This document shows positions 1-5,183 of a stretch of DNA of 5,183 bases, piece by piece. Both the position numbers and the translations under genes were made by a program. Position 1 is the stretch's first letter. Every line of letters begins with the position of its first letter. The DNA comes from an uncultured bacterium (GTDB lineage Bacteria; Methylomirabilota; Methylomirabilia; Rokubacteriales; CSP1-6), in contig CAMLFJ010000276.1 in the NCBI GenBank assembly GCA_946479205.1, positions 1 to 5,183 of the forward strand, read 5' to 3'. The notes under the pieces are model-generated. The model saw only the letters and a list, made by a program, of their open reading frames with translations, did not search any database and had not been told where the DNA came from.

Positions 1-779
1 CGAGCCAGCTCGATCACGGCCTCGAGCACGTGCAGGCGTCGCTACCGCATCTGCGCGAGCTCGCGCTGGGGGGCACCGCGGTCGGCACCGGTCTCAACGC
101 CCCACGGGGCTTCGGCGAGCGGGCGGCGCGCGTGATCGCGGAGCTGACCGGGCGGGCCTTCGTCTCCGCGCCCAACAAGTTCGAGGCCCTCGCGGCCCAC
201 GACGCCCTGGTCAACGCCCACGGGACGCTCCGGACCCTCGCGGGGTCGCTCACCAAGATCGCCAACGACGTGCGCTGGCTCGCCTCGGGGCCGCGCAGCG
301 GCATCGGCGAGCTGCGCATCCCGGAGAACGAGCCGGGCAGCTCGATCATGCCGGGCAAGGTGAATCCCACTCAGTGCGAGGCGCTCACCATGGTGTGCGC
401 CCAGGTGATGGGCAACGACGTGGCGGTGGGCATCGGCGGCGCCTCCGGCAACTTCGAGCTGAACGTCTTCAAGCCGCTCATCATCCACAACGTGCTGGGC
501 TCGGTGCGCCTGCTCGCGGACGCGTGCGACTCGTTCGACACCTACTGCGCCCGCGGGATCGAGCCTGACCGCGAGCGGATCCGGGCCCTGGTCGATCGCT
601 CGCTCATGCTGGTCACCGCGCTCGCGCCGATCATCGGCTACGACCGGGCCGCCGCGATCGCCAAGAAGGCGCACGCCGAAGGGCTCACGCTGAGGCAGGC
701 GACCCTGGCGCTCGGATATCTGAGCGCCGAGGAGTTCGACCGCGCGGTGCGCCCGGAATCGATGGTGGATCCCGGCTAG
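1..779 (+). CDS. fumC: Class II fumarate hydratase (fumarase C), C-terminal part, 5' end off the contig
   Basis: Catalyses the reversible hydration of fumarate to L-malate in the TCA cycle, as a cytosolic iron-independent homotetramer. The reading frame is open from base 3 and ends at TAG 777-779, giving about 258 residues, roughly the last 55% of a typical 460-470-residue enzyme. The fumarase/aspartase superfamily signature [13 protein letters not shown] is encoded at about 336-374. It carries the equivalents of E. coli FumC Ser318, Lys324, Asn326 and Glu331. Other stretches typical of FumC rather than of aspartase or argininosuccinate lyase are [36 protein letters not shown] and GNFELNVF, and the C-terminal domain [13 protein letters not shown]...GYLS...F...VRPE is complete. 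The region with the catalytic His188 equivalent lies off the contig. A GTG at 30 is internal (Val), not a start, because family similarity continues upstream of it. chrA follows after 7 bases. The family assignment is very secure. Confidence 0.97.
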   Translation, partial: SQLDHGLEHVQASLPHLRELALGGTAVGTGLNAPRGFGERAARVIAELTGRAFVSAPNKFEALAAHDALVNAHGTLRTLAGSLTKIANDVRWLASGPRSGIGELRIPENEPGSSIMPGKVNPTQCEALTMVCAQVMGNDVAVGIGGASGNFELNVFKPLIIHNVLGSVRLLADACDSFDTYCARGIEPDRERIRALVDRSLMLVTALAPIIGYDRAAAIAKKAHAEGLTLRQATLALGYLSAEEFDRAVRPESMVDPG

Positions 780-786
780 CCGGCCG

Positions 787-1971
787 ATGCCGGATCCGAT
801 CGGCTCCATCTTCGCGGTCTTCCTGCGCCTGGGCTTCACGTCCTTCGGCGGCCCCATCGCGCACCTGGGCTACTACCGGACGGAGTTCGTGGAGCGGCGC
901 CGCTGGCTGAGCGAGGCGGCCTACGCGGACCTGGTGGCGCTCTGCCAGCTCCTGCCCGGGCCGGCCAGCAGCCAGGTGGGCTTCGCGGTCGGCCTCTCGC
1001 GCGGCGGCCTGGCCGGTGGGCTGGCCGCGTGGCTCGGCTTCACGCTGCCCTCCGCGGTGGCCATGGTCCTCTTCGCGCGGGGCGCCGCCGCCATGACCGG
1101 CCCGCTCAGCGCCGGGATCTTCCACGGCCTGCAGGTGGTGGCGGTGGCGGTGGTCGCGCAGGCGGTGTGGGGCATGGCGCCAACCCTCTGTCCCGATCGG
1201 ACCCGGGCCACCATCGCGGTGTTCGCCACGCTCATCGTGATCGCCGTCCCCACCGCGATCGGGCAGATCGTCGCCATCCTCATGGGTGCCGCCGCCGGCG
1301 CCTGGCTCTGCCGGGAGGCGCCGGCGGTGCCGGCGACCGAGCGGTTGTCGGTACCCGTGCCGCGGGCCCTCGCGGTCGCCGCTCTCGCGCTGTTCGCCCT
1401 CCTCCTGATCGGGCTGCCCATCGCGGCCGCCGTCCTGCCGGTCCCGGCGGTCGCGGTGGCCGATGCGTTCTACCGGGCGGGCGCGCTGGTCTTCGGCGGC
1501 GGGCACGTCGTGCTGCCGCTGCTGCACGCCTCGGTCGTGGAGCCCGGCTGGGTGAGCGAGGCCGCGTTTCTCTCCGGTTACGGGGCCGCGCAGGCCGTGC
1601 CCGGGCCGCTATTCACGTTCGCCGCGTACCTCGGCGCGACCATGCCTATGCCTTCGGGATGGCCGGGCGCGGCGCTCTGCCTGGCCGCGATCTTCCTGCC
1701 CGGGCTGCTCCTGGTGCTCGGCGTCCTGCCGTTCTGGGTGTCGCTCGGCCGCGCCTCGCTCATGCCGGCCGGCCTGCGCGGCGTGAATGCCGCGGTGGTC
1801 GGCGTGCTCCTGAGCGCGCTCTACGATCCGGTGTGGACCAAGGGCATCGGAGGACCCGCCGACTTCGCGCTGGCCCTGGTGGCCTTCGCGCTGCTGGTGA
1901 TCTGGAAGGCGCCGTCGTGGGGAGTGGTGCTGGTGAGTGCGACGGGAGGCGCGGCCCTCTTCGGCCGCTGA
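787..1971 (+). CDS. chrA: Chromate transporter family protein (ChrA, two-domain long form)
   Basis: Inner-membrane protein of the CHR family (TC 2.A.51). Characterised members export chromate using the proton motive force and so give chromate resistance; the substrate here is inferred from family only. At 394 residues it is the usual bidomain length (about 400). The N-terminal half has FLRLGFTSFGGPIAHLGYYR (12-31) and LCQLLPGPASSQ (52-63), followed by AAWLGFTLPSA (80-90). The C-terminal half repeats the pattern as LVFGGGHVVLPLL (234-246) and YGAAQAVPGPLFTFAAYLGA (265-284). A short polar linker (about 174-192) separates the halves. Many hydrophobic segments are visible, for example 110-130, 142-172, 193-226, 294-318 and 356-373. 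ATG 787 leaves 11 residues before the first family motif, as is usual. No convincing Shine-Dalgarno precedes it; GGTGG at 764-768 is too distant. It lies 7 bases after fumC on the same strand, so co-transcription is plausible. It converges with the histidine kinase, 6 bases between stops. No chrB regulator is in view. Confidence 0.94.
   Translation: MPDPIGSIFAVFLRLGFTSFGGPIAHLGYYRTEFVERRRWLSEAAYADLVALCQLLPGPASSQVGFAVGLSRGGLAGGLAAWLGFTLPSAVAMVLFARGAAAMTGPLSAGIFHGLQVVAVAVVAQAVWGMAPTLCPDRTRATIAVFATLIVIAVPTAIGQIVAILMGAAAGAWLCREAPAVPATERLSVPVPRALAVAALALFALLLIGLPIAAAVLPVPAVAVADAFYRAGALVFGGGHVVLPLLHASVVEPGWVSEAAFLSGYGAAQAVPGPLFTFAAYLGATMPMPSGWPGAALCLAAIFLPGLLLVLGVLPFWVSLGRASLMPAGLRGVNAAVVGVLLSALYDPVWTKGIGGPADFALALVAFALLVIWKAPSWGVVLVSATGGAALFGR
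1951..1968. other. Small GC-rich inverted repeat at the convergent chrA/kinase junction
   Basis: GCGGCC at 1951-1956 and GGCCGC at 1963-1968 are perfect inverted arms around a 6-base loop (ctcttc). The repeat sits in the last sense codons of chrA. On the minus strand it begins about 10 bases beyond the kinase stop codon, which is a suitable place for transcription to end. No T-run follows on either strand, so it is not a canonical intrinsic terminator. In DNA this GC-rich, a 6-base palindrome can arise by chance. Only the repeat itself is directly supported; a terminator role is a guess. Confidence 0.3.
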
Positions 1972-1977
1972 GGCGCG

Positions 1978-4938
1978 TCAGGCGGCGGGGCTGGGCTCTG
2001 CGGCCCGCGCGGGGTCGGTCATCTTGGAGAGGACCTCGCGAAGGGTGGCGAGGCGGATCGGCTTCTTCACCACCATGTCCACGCCGTCCGGCTTCTCGCC
2101 GGCCGCGTTCATGAGGTCGCCGAAGCCGGTGAGCAGGATGATCGGGGTGTCCGGCGAGACCTCCTTGACCATCGCGGCGAGCTGATCGCCGCCCACTTCC
2201 GGCATGGCCCGGTCCGTGATGACGAGGGCGTAGCGGCCCGCCTTGAACTTCTCGAAGGCCTCACGCCCGTTGACCGCGGTGTCCACGGTGTGGCCGTCGC
2301 CCATGAGGTACTCGCTGAGCACGTCGCGGGCGATCGGCTCGTCGTCCACCACCAGGACGTGGAGCGGGCCTGAGGACGGGGCCTGCGCGCGCGGCGCGGC
2401 CTCGCGGGCGAGGCTCGTATCGGCGGGCAGCAGGACGATGAAGGTGGTGCCCTTGCCGACCGTGGACTCGATGTCCATGGTGCCGCGGTGGCGCTTGACG
2501 ATGCCGTACACCATGGGCAGGCCGAGGCCGGTGCCCCGCTCGCCCTTGGTCGAGAAGAAGGGCTCGAGGCAGCGGCGGCGCACGTCCTCGGTCATGCCGG
2601 TGCCGGTGTCGCTCACTTCCAGGAAGACCTGGGGCACCCGCGGAGCCAGCGGGGTCTCCTCGCTTGCCGAGGCCTCGCGCATCCCGGTGCGGATGCGGAT
2701 GAGGCCGCCCTCGGGCATGGCGTCCACCGCGTTGAAGATGAGGTTGGCGAGCATCTCGCGCATCTCGGACTCGCTGCCGAGGATGCGCGGCACCGGCCGC
2801 ATGTCGGCCTCGACCAGGATGGTGCGGCCGCCCCCGAGCGCCTCGTCGCGCCAGCGGGGGCGGGTGAGGGCCACCGCCTGCTCCACCATCTGGTTGAGCG
2901 ACAGCGGCCGGTAGGTCTCGCCCTCCTCGCGCTTGCGGTAGAACTCGCGGAGCCGGCTCACCACGCTCGCCGCGTCCTCCACGCCGGTCATGATCAGCTT
3001 GAGGTACTTGGTGGACTTGGGCGTGTCCTGGAGGATCTCGGGATGCTCGAGCAGCATCTCCGCGTAGCCGGAGATCGGCACGAGGGCGTTGTTGAAGTCG
3101 TGGGCCAGGCCGCTCGCCATCTTGCCGACCGCGTTGAGGCGCTCCTGCTCGATGATGTGCCGCTGGGTGCGGTGCAGCTCGATGGCCACCGCCGCCTGCT
3201 TGGCGATGCCGTCGGCCAGGCGCAGGTCGTCCATCGTGAAGACGTGCGCGTCGCGCACCCAGGAGATGGCGAAGATGCCCAGGAGCTCGTCGCTGACCTG
3301 GACCGGCTGGATCAGGAGCGACGCCTGGGGCAGGAGCTGAAGAGCGGCCTGGTTGAAGCGCGGGTCGGTCTTGCTGTTGCTCGAGTGCAGCGCGGTGCGC
3401 AGGCGCTTCACGAGGTCGATCAGCGGGTCGTCCGGGGCCAGGGGCAGGCCGGAGAGCGGCTCGCGCAGGTCGCGCGGCACGTGGTAGCCCGCGAGCGGGA
3501 TGAAGCGGTCGCCGCCGCCCGTCACGCACCACGCCACCCCGGTGTCGGCGCCCAAGATACGTACCATTTCTCTCGTGGTCCGCCGGATGGCCTCCGGGAG
3601 ATCGGGGGCCGAGCCGATCGCCTGGCTGACCGCGAGCAGGGTCTCGGTCTGCTGCAGGCGCTGCTGGATCTCGTCGTAGAGCCGCGCCTTCTCGAGCGCC
3701 ACCGCGGCCTGGGCGGCCAGTGTGGTGGCGAGGCGGATCTCCTCGTCGGTGAACACGTGGAGCGTCTTGAGGTGGTCGAGGATGAGCACGCCCGCGGTCC
3801 GGCCCTGGTGAATCAGCGGCACCACCAGCGCGGACTTGGCCTGGAAGAGCCCGACCCAGCCCTGGGGCACGCGCGGGTCGCTGCCCGGGTCCGAGATGAC
3901 CACCGGCTCCTGACGCCGCACCGCCTCCAGCAGGAACGAGGGCATCTCCTCCAGCGCGAGCGCGCGCAGGGTCTCGGCGCCGTCCTCGCCCCGGGCGGTG
4001 CTCGCGCGATCGGCGAGCTGCGAGCTGACCGGGACCATGAGCTGGCCCGACTTGTCGCGCAGGAAGATGGAGCCCCGGTCCACCCGGCAGGCACGCGCCG
4101 CCCCTTGCGCGATGACCTCGAACAGGGCCTTCTGCTCGATCGCCGAGCCGATGGCCTCGGTCACCTCGAGCATGCGGTCTGTCTCCTCGGCGCGCTGCTT
4201 CACCGCCTTGAGCGCGTCGCGGAGCTGCTCGGTCGTGCGCTGGAGCTCCTGGGTGCGCTGCACCGAGCGCTGCGAGGTCGAGCTGGCCTCGGCGGTCGTG
4301 CGCCGATGACTGCGCCAGGCCGCGGGGAGCAGGATCAGGCACAGGGTACCGCCGGTGCCGAGCGCGATGTTCCAGGCGAGCAGGTTCCAGCGCTCGTGGG
4401 CCTGGTCCATGCGCAGCGGCGCCTGCGAGAGCTCGACCACTCCGACCACCCGCGCCGCGCCCGGGCCGTAGACCGGGACGAACAGGTCGGCCACGTTCGG
4501 CGAGACGAAGCTCTGGGCCTCCGCGTTCGGCGGGGCCACCGACGAGAACCGGACCGCCACGCGCCCGCTGATCGCGTCGCGCAGCTCGTGGCCGTCGGAG
4601 CGTTGGCCGATCAATCCGGACTGCACCGCCCATACGACGGTGCCCTGCGGGTCCCAGACCTTGATGTTGACGACACCCGGCAGCTCCCGGACGAAGCGCG
4701 CGCTCTCCTCGGCCCAGCGCTTGGGGCTGCGCGCATTCTGGCCGGCGAGCAGCTCGGGCAGCCCGCTCCGGTCCACCGCCCGCTGGGCGACCGCGGCGGT
4801 CTCGGTCCACTCCGGCTCGGAGACGGCCATCTCGAGGAGCCAGGACAGGCCGATCCCGAGGGCGCCGGTGAAGGCCAGGATCCCGATCATCCGCACCACG
4901 AGGGTGCGCGTGAGGCCGCGCAGGCTCAGGCGAGCCAT
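1978..4938 (-). CDS. Membrane-bound hybrid sensor histidine kinase: periplasmic sensor, two GAF domains, HisKA-HATPase_c, C-terminal receiver
   Basis: A 986-residue phosphorelay sensor; the signal is unknown. A positively charged N-terminus precedes TM1 (about 16-36). A periplasmic domain (about 37-183) has a PDC/CACHE-like pattern ([14 protein letters not shown] strand near 90-99, VPVYGPG and VVGVVEL at 154-170), then TM2 (about 186-207). No clear HAMP follows; a Gln/Arg-rich predicted coiled coil (about 212-262) leads to GAF1 (about 267-416) and GAF2 (about 445-588). I see neither a complete NKFDE cyclic-nucleotide motif nor a phytochrome-type chromophore Cys. The HisKA motif [10 protein letters not shown] places the phospho-acceptor at His613 (codon 3100-3102). 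HATPase_c has N-box Asn732/Asn736, G1 DTGTGM (777-782), FFSTK (794-798) and G2 GTGLGL (802-807). The receiver (about 858-975) has Asp865/Asp866, phospho-acceptor Asp909, Thr937 and Lys959, all intact. No HPt or output domain follows. ATG 4936-4938 has GGGAG six bases upstream and overlaps the upstream EAL gene by 13 bases. Confidence 0.93.
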   Translation of the reverse strand: MARLSLRGLTRTLVVRMIGILAFTGALGIGLSWLLEMAVSEPEWTETAAVAQRAVDRSGLPELLAGQNARSPKRWAEESARFVRELPGVVNIKVWDPQGTVVWAVQSGLIGQRSDGHELRDAISGRVAVRFSSVAPPNAEAQSFVSPNVADLFVPVYGPGAARVVGVVELSQAPLRMDQAHERWNLLAWNIALGTGGTLCLILLPAAWRSHRRTTAEASSTSQRSVQRTQELQRTTEQLRDALKAVKQRAEETDRMLEVTEAIGSAIEQKALFEVIAQGAARACRVDRGSIFLRDKSGQLMVPVSSQLADRASTARGEDGAETLRALALEEMPSFLLEAVRRQEPVVISDPGSDPRVPQGWVGLFQAKSALVVPLIHQGRTAGVLILDHLKTLHVFTDEEIRLATTLAAQAAVALEKARLYDEIQQRLQQTETLLAVSQAIGSAPDLPEAIRRTTREMVRILGADTGVAWCVTGGGDRFIPLAGYHVPRDLREPLSGLPLAPDDPLIDLVKRLRTALHSSNSKTDPRFNQAALQLLPQASLLIQPVQVSDELLGIFAISWVRDAHVFTMDDLRLADGIAKQAAVAIELHRTQRHIIEQERLNAVGKMASGLAHDFNNALVPISGYAEMLLEHPEILQDTPKSTKYLKLIMTGVEDAASVVSRLREFYRKREEGETYRPLSLNQMVEQAVALTRPRWRDEALGGGRTILVEADMRPVPRILGSESEMREMLANLIFNAVDAMPEGGLIRIRTGMREASASEETPLAPRVPQVFLEVSDTGTGMTEDVRRRCLEPFFSTKGERGTGLGLPMVYGIVKRHRGTMDIESTVGKGTTFIVLLPADTSLAREAAPRAQAPSSGPLHVLVVDDEPIARDVLSEYLMGDGHTVDTAVNGREAFEKFKAGRYALVITDRAMPEVGGDQLAAMVKEVSPDTPIILLTGFGDLMNAAGEKPDGVDMVVKKPIRLATLREVLSKMTDPARAAEPSPAA

Positions 4939-5138
4939 GAGGGACTCCCGTTCCGCTCGCCGCCGGCGAGGCTCGCGAGAAGCTCGGGCACGCGGTCCGC
5001 CGAGACCGGCCGCGCGAAGAGGTAGCCCTGGCCCTGGTCGCAGCCGACCTCGCGAAGCTGGGTGAGCTGGTCCTGCGTCTCGATGCCCTCCGCGGTGACC
5101 GTGATGCCGAGGCTGTGCGCGAGGCTGACCACCGCCCG
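4926..5138 (-). CDS. EAL-domain protein (probable cyclic-di-GMP phosphodiesterase), C-terminal fragment, 5' end missing
   Basis: About 70 residues of an EAL-domain C-terminus; intact EAL domains hydrolyse cyclic-di-GMP to linear pGpG in the cytoplasm. Visible family features are [19 protein letters not shown] (residues 3-21 of the fragment), then [18 protein letters not shown]. The Glu of TAEG (residue 17) corresponds to the proposed general base Glu352 of RocR, and the Gln before GY (residue 37) to RocR Gln372, with the same 20-residue spacing. A tail of about 25 residues follows the domain, ending at TGA 4928-4926. The EAL signature motif, the DDFGTG metal site and any GGDEF, PAS or receiver domain lie off the contig, so activity and full architecture cannot be judged. 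A GTG at 5132-5130 is an internal Val. The frame stays open beyond 5138, but those bases are sequencing adapter. It overlaps the hybrid kinase start by 13 bases, which indicates one operon. Confidence 0.9.
   Translation of the reverse strand, partial: RAVVSLAHSLGITVTAEGIETQDQLTQLREVGCDQGQGYLFARPVSADRVPELLASLAGGERNGSPSWLA
4945..4949 (-). promoter_or_regulatory. Ribosome-binding site of the hybrid kinase
   Basis: On the minus strand GGGAG is followed by a 6-base spacer (TCCCTC) and then ATG at 4938-4936. Strength and spacing are good for a Shine-Dalgarno, which supports this start over any other. The site lies inside the final codons of the upstream EAL gene, so ribosomes ending there would uncover or reload at it. 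Confidence 0.7.
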
Positions 5139-5183
5139 AGATCGGAAGAGCGTCGTGTAGGGAAAGAGTGTAGATCTCGGTGG
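5139..5183. other. Illumina TruSeq adapter contamination (not genomic)
   Basis: From AGATCGGAAGAGCGTCGTGT (5139-5158) to the window end, all 45 bases match, by memory, the reverse complement of the Illumina TruSeq universal adapter as seen in read-through of short inserts. Its base composition is visibly lower in GC than the flanking DNA. Read on the minus strand in the EAL frame it has no stop and encodes [15 protein letters not shown], an adapter-derived peptide that contaminates protein databases. The genomic sequence therefore ends at about 5138. Trim these bases before any annotation or homology search. Confidence 0.98.

Noticed and set aside
1134..1158. GTG/GCG tandem-like repeat
   Set aside because: It encodes a Val/Ala-rich transmembrane stretch of ChrA (VVAVAVVA); the repetition follows from amino-acid and codon bias and is not a separate repeat element.
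42..1527. Minus-strand open frames (42-857 and 685-1527) opposite fumC and chrA
   Set aside because: Both are Arg/His/Gly-rich shadows of clearly identified plus-strand genes, with no family motif and no convincing start region.
1029..2114. Plus-strand 361-codon frame overlapping chrA
   Set aside because: It is a +1-type shadow of chrA with strongly Arg/Ala/Gly-biased composition; chrA's own frame holds the conserved transporter motifs.
2261..4810. Minus-strand open frame of 849 codons in another frame of the kinase
   Set aside because: It is an out-of-frame shadow rich in Arg, Ala, Gly and Pro. The true frame carries all kinase and receiver motifs without interruption.
2488..5025. Very long plus-strand open frame antisense to the hybrid kinase (845 codons)
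   Set aside because: It is the complement of a high-GC gene with a strong G/C third-position bias, which removes stops from the antisense frames. The translation is low-complexity, rich in Arg, His, Leu and Gly, with no recognisable domain.
5130..5183. A start codon, promoter or novel N-terminal extension for the EAL protein near the contig end
   Set aside because: GTG at 5132-5130 is an internal Val of the EAL domain, and everything beyond 5138 is sequencing adapter.

Overview
This is one end of a contig from a high-GC (about 70% by eye) Gram-negative-type bacterium, probably from a short-read metagenome or draft assembly. High GC, very long antisense open frames, a two-transmembrane hybrid histidine kinase and an EAL-domain protein fit several groups (for example Rokubacteria/Methylomirabilota, Myxococcota or high-GC Proteobacteria). 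No phylogenetic marker is complete enough to choose between them.

Layout. On the plus strand, bases 1-779 hold the C-terminal half of a class II fumarate hydratase (fumC, TCA cycle), cut by the contig edge. Seven bases later comes an intact two-domain chromate-transporter-family protein (chrA, 787-1971). On the minus strand, converging on chrA with only 6 bases between the stop codons, lies a 986-residue membrane-bound hybrid sensor kinase (1978-4938): periplasmic sensor, coiled coil, two GAF domains, HisKA/HATPase_c and a C-terminal receiver. Upstream of it, overlapping its start by 13 bases, is the C-terminal end of an EAL-domain protein (4926-5138), a likely cyclic-di-GMP phosphodiesterase.

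The last 45 bases (5139-5183) are not genomic. They match the Illumina TruSeq adapter read-through sequence exactly, so the contig really ends at 5138. The open frame that continues upstream of the EAL fragment through these bases is an artefact.

Functionally there are two unrelated blocks. One is central metabolism plus an anion transporter (fumC-chrA). The other is a signalling operon (EAL protein, then hybrid kinase), in which 13-base overlap and a good ribosome-binding site suggest coordinated expression of c-di-GMP turnover and a phosphorelay. There is no gene-free stretch above 300 bases, and I saw no RNA gene, mobile element, CRISPR array or attachment site. I do not see an undescribed biological system here; the most consequential observation is the adapter contamination.
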